Source of the DNA: Ananas comosus
Taxonomy: Eukaryota > Streptophyta > Magnoliopsida > Poales > Bromeliaceae
Direction: 5' to 3'
Assembly: GCF_001540865.1 (NCBI RefSeq)
Contig: NC_033636.1
Location: 7,881,523 to 7,945,522 of the forward strand
Length of the DNA stretch: 64,000 nt
Below the pieces are notes generated by a model, which worked only from the letters and a program-made list of their open reading frames with translations, did not search any database and was not told the DNA's origin. This document shows positions 53,595 through 64,000 of this stretch, in pieces (position 1 is the first letter of the stretch; each line of letters starts with the position of its first letter). A program made the position numbers and the translations under genes.

Positions 53595-55180
53595 TGATAG
53601 AAATATATTTTGCAAAATGTTCTAGGCTTATACTTAGGATTCAAAAAAAAAAAAAGAAGTCATAAAATCTCGTCGCATATGTCCAGTTAGACGTTGGCCA
53701 AAGTTGACATCACCAAGATCTTGTCAGTTGCATCTGTTGGAAACAGTAAATAACCTACATGATTTCTATTGCTTCCATAAGATGCAATCTTTTGCCTAAT
53801 CTTCTCATGATGAGTCAGCTATACCATGTCTATGACTCTTAAACCATACCAGAAGGAAGAAGAAACCTAATAAAAGCAACCTGCAAGCACAAATATGTGA
53901 ACAGCAACTCAACCTAATCTCATATATCATGGGGAAACGTCAGAAATTTGCGAGCCTAAAACAAGGTCTTAGATTGCCAGGCTTTGCAAGGACAAATATA
54001 TCTTCTCATCCTCAGTTGTAAACATTGCCATCATTTAGGGAGCCATGCTTGTAAATTTGGTCCAAACTCGGGAAGTTCACACTTAAATTTACTAAACCAT
54101 CAAAAGTCAAACTTACAATCTTTAAACATGATTGTAGACCATTTAATTTAAGATTTAAAAAAACTACATATATTGATGACTTTTGATGCAACATTTTTCT
54201 TTTTACCAACGTGTTTAACTACATTTCAATGTTGATGAATATTGGCAGGATGCTATCATGGAAGATCATATACATCATGCTAAAGCAAGGGAGGGTGCGG
54301 GGGAGGATCGTATACATCATGCTAAAACAAGTGGGGAATCGACACATACAAATGTACCTTCAACTTAAAATGTCTTTACCATATTAAAATTTTTAACAGT
54401 CATAGACAATGTTTTACCCCATGTGGTTTGAAGTAATCTACACATACAAAGATATTAGAATTCTTAACAATCATAGACAATTGTTTTCAATACATTAGTC
54501 CCAATTTACATGCTAATTATATCCACTAAATACTTGGGAAAAATGTAACAAGGCCTTGTTGAATACACACCCCACTCTGAAGGCCTCTCATCTTTATTTG
54601 TTTTGATTAACACCCCTGAACTGTTGGGCTTTTGTTTTATTTGAGTAATTTTAACAGTTACAAATTCTGTTAAATTTAGTAACTTTACAAGTTACTGGAT
54701 GTTAATTATTAGCAGAATCTACAGCTTTAAATTTTAACAAAATCAACATGGAATTTATCAAAATTCCCAATTTAATTGACTTGAATCACTCAAATCAAAA
54801 AGAAAACAAAACAAAATGTTAAGGAATCATTTTAAAATAGCCTATAGTTGAGGGAGCTTTCATACATTTTCACCTAAACTAGTCATACCTCTACTAATAC
54901 TTCAGTTCCATCAACTAAAATGACCTTATTATCTGGGCACTACCAATGAATCTTTTGGATCATATTTTAAGACCTTAAGCAATTAAGGCTACAAGATAAA
55001 GTTTCCGGTCACCTCAATTTTCAATAATAATAATTTCATGCGCTATCGGTGAATCTGAGGATGGTTCCATCCAGTTGTAAACCAATCCTATAAGCTCCAG
55101 CAATTATTTCTTAATTGTAGAAGATCATAAAGACTAGCTTAAACATCACCATTCATCAATGGATTTTCATACTTATAATC

Positions 55181-55338
55181 GACAGTACTTAGCATAGTTA
55201 GCTAAGGGCTTGATGGTTGGTATTTGAGATTTTAGGTTTTGAAGCCTAATTGCTTTACATTTCTAGTTGAGTTCACTTCTAAAAAAATAAACGAAGCAAG
55301 TAGCTTGCTATCTTTTTCTCTCTCAAAAAAAAAGAAAA
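55181..55338 (+). mobile_element. tRNA-derived SINE, second copy of the 30612 family
   Basis: Contains GGGCTTGATGGTTGGTATTT, a degenerate box B (AGGTTTTGAAGCCTAATT), then ACGAAGCAAGTAGCTTGCTA and TCTCTCTCAAAAAAAAA. A 14-base direct repeat, TCATACTTATAATC, lies on both sides (55167-55180 and 55339-55352). More diverged than the intron copy in the MAPK gene, so probably older. Confidence 0.7.
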
Positions 55339-56459
55339 TCATACTTATAATCAACTTTACTAATCCTCATGCCGCTTTCTCGGCAAATAATCAGTCCCTA
55401 TCAGCTAGGTTTTCACAAATTCAATCATTTTATTGGGCATATTACATGAATTTCATTTATAGGGTCACCACAAGCTAGGACAATATTTTCTTTCTTTACA
55501 GTTATCCTTAATTAATTATGTAAAGGAACATTCATTTATTTCTATTTCATAAACATTTCGCACGAAATACTTTGCTCATAAGGAGATAAAAATATGCAAA
55601 CTTTTTAGTTTTTATTCTAATTGCCTGCATTGATGAGTTAGCACACCAGTATACTAAGGGCCTCTATAGCATTGCTTTTGCTTTTGCTTTCAGCGACAGT
55701 TACTTGAGATAGAGTGTTTGGCAATCAAAGAGGTCTAAAGCATCTACTCTAGAAGAAGGCGCAAAAATAATTTTTAGGCTTAAAAGCAAAAACTCTAATT
55801 TAAAGCTTCTAACTCTTTTCGAGAAAAAAGCTGTTTGGGGGAAACATCAGATAGGGCTTCTCCTAATATCACTACGTAGACAACACTTTATCAACCAACA
55901 CTACACCCCACGGAGGGGCCACAAATGCCCTGAACAGTGCAAAGACAAACCGTAGACAATGTATAATCAAATTTACCGAAAATGGGTATTTCCAATCACT
56001 CTTCAACTATCAAATAGCCAAAATTGCATTTTCCCTTAAATAAAATGGCCCAAACACTCAAACTTCACAAGAAAAATACATCAAAAATATATAATATAGA
56101 TTAATTAGATCCGAGCCTACACAAAACCAGCATGAATCTAATACCAAAAAGAATCCGTACGTTCCACGCTCTCTCCACCAAATCCAACCCCGAAGCTTCG
56201 AAACAAACACTTCCCCGACCCAAATTCAACACAAAGAGCAACAACAGTTTCCGTAATCAACATTGTTTACACCGCGCTGATCCAAAAGGCCTCAGATCAT
56301 CATCCATCCATCAGATTAAAGCAAGGAAATGGATAATTCGTACATGGAGAAAGAGGGATCGAGAGATAGAGAGAGAAAGTGTGTGACTACCGTGGTAAAC
56401 CCTAGATCCCCGCAGAAGATCGCCGGAGAGGATCCCCGGAGAGCTCGAAGACGATGGGG

Positions 56460-56498
<39 letters not shown>

Positions 56499-56684
56499 GG
56501 CGATAGGGGCGATGGGACTTTTTGTACATTTCGATCCATCCTACTCATGCTTTTATGTAGGGAGAAAATGTTCCTGGACCTGGTCCACCGTGGACCGGGT
56601 GTATAATGAGCGGGTTAATTAAACAAATAGCAACCCCAACTTTTAGTTTAGTATCATTTCGTCCTCCGACTTTTAAGTCGGATA

Positions 56685-56866
56685 GTAGTAGAGCTGGTAA
56701 TCCAGCTCGCTGTTCGCAAGTCAACTCGTTGTTCAGCTTCAAATGAGTTCGAGATCGATCGCTCGTTAATAAACAAGTCGAACACAAACTAAATTTTTAG
56801 CTCGAAAATCTTAACGAGCCGAACACAAATTGAAATCAGCTTGCTCGTGCTCGGCTCGATATGGCT

Positions 56867-56907
<41 letters not shown>

Positions 56908-57290
56908 TATTCTCCTATTTATATATATTATAAATTTCACAAATTTATATTGTAGGCAACTCAAATTTAAAGAGACTCATATATTACAAATTTCTACCAT
57001 TTAAATTTTAGACCAATCCAAACATAAAGTAACATATATCTTGTGAATTTCAATTATTAGATTAAGAGTCTAATTTTTTTAATTTTCTTTCAACTTTTTT
57101 TTATTTAGGATTGACAATCTAATTTGTTGTTTGCATGTCAGCTCGTGTTCAACTTATTAATAAATAAGCCGAATACGAGCTAAATTTTTCAATTCAATAT
57201 TTTAATGAGCTAGCTCATGTTTGACTCATCTATAAATGAGCGAACACGAGCCGAACCTAGGTCGTTCATGTTCCGCTGTTTGACAGCCCC
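56685..57290. repeat. GAGC/GCTC-rich dispersed repeats with an (AT)n core
   Basis: Two adjoining blocks: 56685-56860 (CCAGCTCGCTGTTCGCAAGT, CTCGTGCTCGGCTCGATATG) and 57120-57290 (CAGCTCGTGTTCAACTTATT, GAACACGAGCCGAACCTAGG), around (AT)n at 56872-56902. Related to the blocks at 5440 and 63300. No protein. Confidence 0.5.
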
Positions 57291-59070
57291 GGATAATAGT
57301 AGTCCTCAAGCACTCTAAGGCTGAGTTTGGTAAGTTAATAAATTTATTAGCTATAAATATTGTATAAGGCAATAAAAATATATTAATTAATTAATTAAAT
57401 ATAAAGTATAATTTAACTTTGTAATTAGTTATAAATTATTTTAGTTATATAACTAGTAAAAAAATTAACTAGGATAATAGAAATTTTAATGATTGATTAA
57501 TATAAATAAAGATTCCATGAATTCATGATATACTAACAAATAGATGTGCTAGGTGTAAACAATAATTTTTAATCTAAACTTAATGATTGAAATGAAAAAT
57601 TGTTGGAAGTTTATGAATCAATTGTTGGATGTGACTCAAGTAATTTATTTAAGGCAATTCATAAAGATACAGTCAATCCGATAGTTAGAATGTATCTGGA
57701 CATATTCTTGGTGGAATTAAATATTCTTACATTAGGTTATGTATATATATAATATATACGAGTTCCGATCTAACTTTAATCCGAATTTTCTTCGGGGTTA
57801 AAGGAATAGACTCGAAACATCCCACTCTTTACATATCGTAAACAAAAATGAACCACAAGTAAAAATTATCGTCTGTAATTCGTGTTTGGAAATCGAATGT
57901 CGAAATAAAAAATTTAGAATATATTTGGAAAGAAATATATTTGCAAAATATACGACTCGGAATAGGAATGCAAATGGATCTGTGTTGGTAAAGCTTCTGT
58001 TCCGATCCAGCTCGAATTGCGCAATAAATAGGAACCAAAAATATAGAAAAATATAATTCGTCCCTAATCTGTTGTCCCGACCCTCAAAAATATTGAGTTG
58101 GAGGTGGGAGACCCCTTTCTTCACTTGATCCTTCTCGATATATTAAAAATTCGTAAAAAAATCGCTTCTCCTCTGATTCGAATGGAGCAATAAATGGGGA
58201 CTAAAAATAGCGTAAAAATTAATATGCCCCGAATCTGTCCAGCGCGATAAGAAACAGGGCGGGTGGTGGGCGATCCCTCCCGCCTCTGGATCTGCCTCAT
58301 TTGCATACCTAACTTGGAGGGATGGAAATAAAACTTCGCAGGGAGAGGTGTGCAATTTCATTGCTTTTCAGGGATAAATATGCAACTAAACCCTTGAGTG
58401 ATGCAGTGCACCGGGTCCAGGTAAGAATATCTCACGTATAAAGGGCGTCGTGGGTCGGATTCGGGTAGCGTAACGTGGAAAAGTGGATAAAGTGTTAGAG
58501 CATGCATGTTTTATAATAATTTGAACAAATCCAGAGCTTATTTTTGTTAAGGGCTTGTTTTGGGCCTCGGCGCTTCTATTTTGAGAAGAATTATTGAAAT
58601 GAAAAATTATTAGTAATTTTTTAATTTTATGTTTTTTGATATTATTATATTTTACAACAGAAATAAAAGTTTAAAATTAAATCTCTCACTTTTTAAATTT
58701 AAAATTTTATTTTAACTTTCCATAGCAGAAAAAACGGTGTAATATCACTTTTATAAAAGCTATAGCCACGCAAACTGTTACATAATTAACTTACTTTTTT
58801 TATGTATCACACGGAATAAATAAAAGGTAAAATCGTTCAAAACTTATCTAAACTACCGACTATTTTAAGTTGACTATATGACCTTTTAAAATTTTTATTT
58901 TACTATATAATATTTCTTAAAAATATTTTGACTTTAAAATTTAAATATATCTTCATAGATTAGTAAAAACATCTTATACAATTATTGTAACTATAAATTC
59001 ATTAAAGTAATTAACTTACATTTTAAAATCAAAATATTGTTGACTAACTTAAATTTAACAAATTCAAAAA
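57291..59070. other. Intergenic DNA with a local duplication
   Basis: No gene seen. About 57970-58110 and 58150-58290 are diverged direct copies: both contain GCAATAAATAGGAACCAAAA or GCAATAAATGGGGACTAAAA, followed by GAATCTGTCC or TAATCTGTTG and a GGTGGG block. Confidence 0.45.
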
Positions 59071-59079
59071 TTAGATAGT

Positions 59080-59442
59080 TATGAGACACGAGATAATCCT
59101 TTATATAAGATATAATAGGGCTAAAATTCTTAACCGACTTAAGCATTTTTAGTGGTGGTTAGGCTCAAGAGGTTTAGAGAGTTAATCGTGCTAGATCGGA
59201 AGTAGTCCTAGGATGGGTGACCCCTTAAGAAATTAGGTCGTCATAATTGGTACTTGTGAAGAAAAAGAATATGAGACCCCATATAACCCTATATATAAGA
59301 AATAATAGAACTAAAACTCTTAGTCCAACTTACGCATTTTAGAAAATAGTTAAGCCCAAAAGGCTAAAAAAGTTAAGCGTATTAGGACGAGAGTAGTTCT
59401 AAGATGGATGACCCTCTAAAAAGTTGGGGTGTCACAATAGTA
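59080..59442. repeat. Two tandem 5S-rRNA-like modules, Cassandra-type LTR remnants
   Basis: Two diverged copies (about 59080-59262 and 59268-59442) each begin near GAGAC, pass through TATATAAG and AAATAATAG/TATAATAG, then AGGCTCAAGAGG or AAGCCCAAAAGGCT. Each ends in a 5S rRNA-like stretch: AGTTAATCGTGCTAGATCGG with GTCCTAGGATGGGTGACC (59180-59225), and AGTTAAGCGTATTAGGACGA with GTTCTAAGATGGATGACC (59371-59413). These correspond to the box A, intermediate and box C promoter region and 3' half of 5S rRNA. The reverse complement of the second copy begins TGTGACACCCCAACTTTTTA, like the LTR start of Cassandra TRIM elements. Not functional 5S genes: the 5' half of the rRNA is missing. Confidence 0.7.
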
Positions 59443-59701
59443 AAATCAAAATTTTGAAAAATAAGATAGCAAACTCAAAATGGTTCATGGACAAATTCTG
59501 AACGTTTTTACCAAAATAAGCAGCATGACGAGACAACACAATGAAATAACCAAGTCCAGGAGCTATTACTATCTCAGAATGCTTTTTCAACCATCATCTA
59601 AAACTACCCCTCACATCATCATGATTTATTCAAGCACAACCGATTTACACACCCTACTGCCATTCAGAACATCAGATATTTCATTACTGCATTCATTCAC
59701 A
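59443..59701. other. 3' flank of the COR413 gene
   Basis: Probably the 3' UTR and downstream flank of the COR413IM gene. The plus-strand ORF over this region (59480-59920) overlaps the last coding exon antisense and is not considered real. Confidence 0.5.
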
Positions 59702-62434
59702 TCAAAACAAGAACAAGCAGGGCACGACAGCGATGCAGACGATGGCCAAGGTCGCGATGAAGGATCCTTGATCGAACGCCCTCCGCAAATCTCCGATCCT
59801 CGAGAAATGTTGGAACGCCAGAAACGCGGCGATGGCCAAGGATATGATTGCGCCACCTTGGGTTCCCCTTTTTATGAAAAACCACAGAACAGTGACAAGG
59901 TGAACAGGCAAAATGCGTAAAAAGAAACTACTGGGCGTGTAGTCATAATAATTTTCATGACCAATCTTCATATCAGCTTATTCTGATTGCAATCAATATA
60001 TTAAAGAAAAAAAAAAGAATTTTATAATATGTAAGGCGCGATGTGGTGCTAAAACATACGTTTTAATCCTTGAATATACGAATATATTTACCTTAAGCTC
60101 ATTGCCTGGTATGGAGCTGTGATCACAAGAAGCATTGCTATCAAGGGAAGTTCCAATTCACCTTTATACAAAGGAAAGAAATGGCATTAGTTCCAAGTAA
60201 AGAAAAGGGTAAAAAGTGAAAATATAGGAACCGGCGAAGCATACCTGGAATGAAGTAGAATAGACGAACCAGAAGCGCCAAAAAAGCAGTCCACATACCG
60301 TACTCACCCCTGTAAATCAGTACTAGGTGCACATTTCCATGAGAAGCTTGCTAGAAATCAAATTAGAAATATTACAGAGTTTTCTTCTGTTTCAACAATA
60401 AAGCATTGAATCTGCTGTCCAACGTAGGATATAAGATATGATTAAGGTAAAAATGTGGCGAGACCCTTCTGCACATTCAAGTTTATTTATTTATTTCTTA
60501 TTGTCCTCTCCCGCAACTTTTGCCACTTCGATTGAAGTACATTCCATTGGTCGTATTCGGGGATCCCGTTAATTAAAACTCTGCTAGTCACTAGCCATTA
60601 AATATTAGGGCTTGCTTGGTTCATGATTGGAATAGGGATGGAAAATAGAATTGGATCGCATTGGAATGGGAAATGGAATGACAAATCATCCAAAAGTGTT
60701 TGTTTCATTATCGGAACGGAAGTGGAATGGACATCTGGCATGTTGAGAGAGGATTTTGGTTAAGAGAGAGAAAAGTGATGAAGGGAGAGGAGGGAGAGGT
60801 GTTTGTGAGAGAGAGCTTTGAGTGGTTTACTTTGGAATGAGCCAATATAGAATTCAAATTCAGATTGGGCCATTCACATTCCAAGTGGAATAAAAATCAA
60901 AATTCAATTCATGTGAAACAAACAACAATTATCAAAATCAATGAATCTCATTCCGATTCCTCAGTCTAAACTAGGGGAACCAAACAAGCCCTTAAAGTAA
61001 CCCACACTTCTGTCGTTAGCTCAAAAAAGCGCAAAGCTATTAGCTCTAACAGAAACCCATATTTCACTGAAATAATTTAAATCAGAACAGGGAGCATTTA
61101 ATAAATAAATAGATAAACAAATGTATACTAGGAGGCCACTATAGTTAGGAGTTTCTCTACATTCGTACCTATAATGTTAATTTTCATTGGTATAGAAACT
61201 CACTTGATCCATGAAACAACACTCGCAGGTGCTTGCAAAGCAACAAATGGAACAAGAAACGATTTCTGGATGGGAGTCCCTTTCGCAACCATTAGTACTC
61301 TGCAAAAGAGTCATCAAAAGAAGCCTTTCAGCATATATCAAAAAGCCAACTAATCTCAGAGTTCAAAATGTGCAGGAGGTACAACTATAAGAATGAAATT
61401 ACAATCCATCACCTGAACTATAAAACATGGAAATGCACCACAAAGTCCCCATTTCCTGTCGATTTAGCCGTTCGCTAGACATGTTATCGCACGTGAGTCA
61501 TGCTTCGAGCGAAATGACCAGCTTGCCAGCAGGTATTCGGTAATGTAGCTAGTTTTCCTACCGCACGGCCAAATTCATGTAAACAGGCCTTTGTGTGCAA
61601 AATTTCAACTTTCTAGAGTTTTGGCGGCGAATCGCAATTCAGGCAAAGTTTAGATGCTTCCAGAGCTTTCTTTTCCTTTTTCGGATTTTTTTTTTTGGGG
61701 GGTCAAAATGTGGAGAGAACACCTAAAGTATTACTTTGGTTTCAATTTGAGTTTTCATACTTACTTAAGATAAAAATTTTATCAAATTTAATGACTCTAT
61801 ATGTTATTAATTTTCAATTAGACTACTTTTATATGCTAAACAGTGATTAAAGGCATTACAACAGTTGATGAAATCATCCATGATTTTGATAAAATCCCCA
61901 AATCTTTTGACTATAATCACTTGATTCCACAAAATTAGATACATNTTTTTTTTTTTTTGGAGAGAAGTAGATGCTATTAGAATTCTACATCAAAATCTCA
62001 GAAATCAAACGATCGATCACAACAACACTAAAATCCACTTCGCCCGAGCAATAATTCGGAAGAGATTAAGAAGCAAAGAGATCAAACCCTAAGAAAAAAA
62101 AAAAAAAAAAAAAAAAAAACTCACGCAGCGGAGACCGTCGACGCCCACTGCAGAGTCGCGGCGGCGACGGGCGCGGCGGCGTAGCAAACCACCATCCCCC
62201 GGGAACTCCGCCGCCCCCGCCGCGGCATCCTCGGCGACCCCTCCACCAAACCAACCCTGCAAAACCCCCAAATCCCCACCTAATCAAAAACCCAAGCCCT
62301 AGCGGAACTAGAGAGCCTCCGAGATGTCACCTGAGAGGATTTGCTGCGGCGGCGTTGATGGTGGTGGCGGATTGGAGCTTGTTGGGTTGGGGGAGAGAGT
62401 GGGGCCGGAGGGGGAAGAGGCGAAGGGTCGCCAT
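59702..62434 (-). CDS. COR413IM: COR413 chloroplast inner-envelope membrane protein
   Basis: Six coding exons on the minus strand give 210 aa: 62331-62434, 62125-62256, 61204-61299, 60245-60309, 60092-60161 and 59702-59867. All phases agree. Residues 1-55 (MATLRLFPLRPHSLPQPNKL and a following Arg/Ser-rich stretch) are an acid-poor transit peptide ahead of MVVCYAAAP. The mature part has about five to six hydrophobic segments. Conserved phrases are LQWASTVSA, KSFLVPFVALQAPASVVSW, GEYGMWTAFLALLVRLFYFI, PGELELP, APYQAMSLRGTQ, FLAFQHFSRIG and AFDQGS. In Arabidopsis the COR413IM proteins are cold-induced, sit in the chloroplast inner envelope and contribute to freezing tolerance by stabilising COR15A-type proteins. 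Length is normal. The second exon's donor is followed at once by a poly-A run on the plus strand (62094-62119). Confidence 0.92.
60608..60991. mobile_element. Tourist-like (PIF/Harbinger) MITE in a COR413IM intron
   Basis: Ends GGGCTTGCTTGGTTC and GAACCAAACAAGCCC, flanked by the 3-bp target duplication TTA (60605-60607 and 60992-60994). Length is 384 bp, non-coding, inside the intron between the third and fourth coding exons. The TTA duplication and TIR form are typical of Tourist elements. Confidence 0.8.
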
Positions 62435-63729
62435 TGGAGGAGGTGTTTGGTTAGGGTTTAGGGTTCGAGGAGGAGGAGGAGGTGTTTGGCTAGGGTTTAG
62501 GGTTCGAGGAGGAGGAGGAAGACGACGAGAAATGGCACGTGGACCGCGCGCGTCGGTTCACGCATCCCTCGTGTACGGAATAAAAATTAGTGGTTAATTT
62601 GCGATTTAGGCCCTAACTGTCGATCGAATCTCGTTTTAATCCTCAAATGCAAAAGCACCTATAAATATCACTTTTTTTACCTTTTTTTCTCACTTCTTAA
62701 AATTTGAGAAATATTTTTAAGCAGTTACAATATTAATGAAAAAGTCAAAAAGACCTAATTATATTTACTTATTTAATTTAAAAAAATTGATTTTTAGTGT
62801 AGTTTTATTATTTTTAAGGTACCATTTTAGGTATAAATTATAAGAAATTAGCAAAATAATGATAGAATCCTGACGAAGGGAGATAAATGTATAAATTTGA
62901 AATTTTAAGTAGATAAACTGTAGGTTTTGAAAACAAACTAAGCAGTAATTTCGAGGTGTTTGGTTTTCAAAAAAATATTTCAAAAAATATTTATCTCGGT
63001 GGAAAAATATATGCCGTCTATTTTTTATAAAAATTAATATTTTATTTTAACAATTTTTATTTAGAAAATAAAAGCTATTAAATAAAGGAGTGTCTTGTAG
63101 AAAACTTTTAATTTTTCCTAAAAAGTAGTTTTCTCTATTTTTTTTTTCAAAAAACCCAAGAACCATTCGTTTGATAACAACAAACATCCTATATGTTTCA
63201 TTTATTTTTTAAAAAATAAACTTAACTAGAAATATAAATCAACTAAGATACGAACTTGAAATTTCGGGTATCAACCATTAAAATTTTTGTCACTTGCGTT
63301 AGAGACGGTCTAGCTTGTTGTTCGCGAGCAAATGTATGTTTAACTTGTTAAAAAACAATCCGAATGCGAGCTAAAATATTCAACTCTGATAGTTTAATAA
63401 GTTATTTCGTGTTCAGCGTATTTAATAAATAAATGAATACGAGTCGGCCTCAACTCGCTCGACACGAGTTGGCTCCTTGTCTCCTTGCCTTTTTTAGCCT
63501 TACATGCCAGAATGGATGCAAACGGAGGAAGGTAGCTCAGGTTCACGTGAGTTGTCTTAGGGAGAGACTGTTTAGTTACATGCAGTTGATATTATATTAT
63601 AATTAATTTTATTTATTTATAAATTTAAATTCGGTATCTGAATGAGCATATTTGATTTTAACTATTGCAGTTATAATTACACGAGAAAGCTAAATTAAAA
63701 TAATTGATGAGGAAAAGGATCATTAAAGT

Positions 63730-63777
<48 letters not shown>

Positions 63778-63960
63778 TTTAGCTGGAATACTTTTAGAAG
63801 TATTAGCCAGTTAATACTTCCACTTTTTCTACCGCACGATCGCATCACGATTGGTGCGACAAGAAGCGGGACTTAACAAGACATTTGTTCGAACGGACGT
63901 CAACTTCTCCGTTTTCTACCCCATCCAAAAAGAAAAGAAGAAAGCAACAGAGTCTTTCCC
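62435..63960. other. COR413IM promoter side and repeat-rich right end
   Basis: 62435-62545 is a GC-rich leader-like stretch holding two copies of GTTTGG(T/C)TAGGGTTTAGGGTTCGAGGAGG and one CACGTG near 62536, the probable COR413IM leader/promoter on the minus strand. 62680-62960 is a TIR element of the 20222 family. 63300-63480 is a GAGC-type repeat. (TA)n lies at 63728-63773, followed by a MITE-like start (TTTAGCTGGAATACTTTTAG). Confidence 0.45.
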
Positions 63961-64000
63961 TCTTCATGAACAGGAGAAAACCCTCTTCTCAGGTAAGTCC
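63890..64000 (+). promoter_or_regulatory. Possible leader exon of a gene running off the right edge
   Basis: The last bases turn pyrimidine- and purine-rich like other leaders in the window, and end in CTTCTCAGGTAAGTCC, a consensus 5' splice donor (GTAAGT at about 63993). No coding frame is visible before the edge. Confidence 0.3.

Larger units (their letters stand above)
52878..56550 (-). promoter_or_regulatory. Probable 5' leader intron, first exon and promoter of the endosulfine gene
   Basis: The acceptor TTTCTGATTGCAG, read on the minus strand, ends at 52878. A CT-rich, GC-rich plant leader lies at about 56385-56530, with a possible donor (CACGGTAGTCAC) near 56384-56395 and a (CT)n run, seen as (GA)n on the plus strand, at 56459-56500. 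This implies a leader intron of about 3.5 kb. The intron contains an (AC)n tract at 53537-53585, a SINE at 55181-55338 and no coding sequence. Confidence 0.55.

Noticed and set aside
59179..59252. Functional 5S rRNA gene
   Set aside because: Only the 3' part of 5S is present, in two diverged copies with changed promoter bases; better explained as Cassandra-type LTR sequence.
59480..59920. 146-codon plus-strand ORF overlapping the COR413IM last exon
   Set aside because: Antisense to a conserved coding exon and without recognisable domains.

Overview
The window is nuclear plant DNA. Genes have spliced GT-AG introns and long CT/GA-rich leaders. Very GC-rich single-exon or first-exon coding sequence alternates with AT-rich, transposon-rich intergenic DNA, which points to a monocot. 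The MITE set would fit a bromeliad such as pineapple, but I cannot establish the species from sequence alone. Single N bases sit near 6249, 16258 and 61945, and one assembly gap lies at 38415-38425.

Layout. 1-1980: AT-rich upstream DNA with two GC islands. 2000-10270 (+): a CTD-like small phosphatase gene (SSP4/CTDSPL2 type) with a tandemly repeated leader region. 12035-20757: a 3.5 kb imperfect inverted duplication carrying two head-to-head, single-exon serine carboxypeptidase-like genes (SCPL50 type) around a spacer with two MULE-like MITEs. 21553-27161 (+): a chloroplast RimM-type protein fused to a UDP-sugar pyrophosphorylase-like domain that has lost its nucleotide loop. 28826-34534 (-): a group D (TDY) MAP kinase in ten coding exons. 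35200-51700: no intact gene, but many elements: a 490 bp foldback element with nested palindromes, a direct duplication around the gap with a stray MurE exon, a Pack-MULE carrying a piece of a ZIP zinc-transporter gene, a GTGGTTT foldback family, a LINE 3' end, a tRNA-derived SINE and a five-G-box cluster. 51770-52851 (-): an endosulfine (ENSA/ARPP19) gene, with a 3.5 kb leader intron reaching about 56384. 56550-59700: repeats, including two tandem 5S-rRNA-like modules of Cassandra type. 59702-62434 (-): a COR413 chloroplast inner-membrane protein gene. 62435-64000: repeats, possibly ending in the first exon of another gene.

The genes do not form a pathway. The SSP4-like and RimM-like genes are, as I recall, adjacent in Arabidopsis (At5g46410/At5g46420), so their linkage here looks like conserved microsynteny interrupted by the inverted SCPL pair. 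The strongest leads are the Pack-MULE with its 9-bp target duplication, the nested-palindrome foldback element, the apparent gene conversion between the SCPL copies, the RimM-pseudoenzyme fusion, and the SINE and LINE that share a 3' tail.
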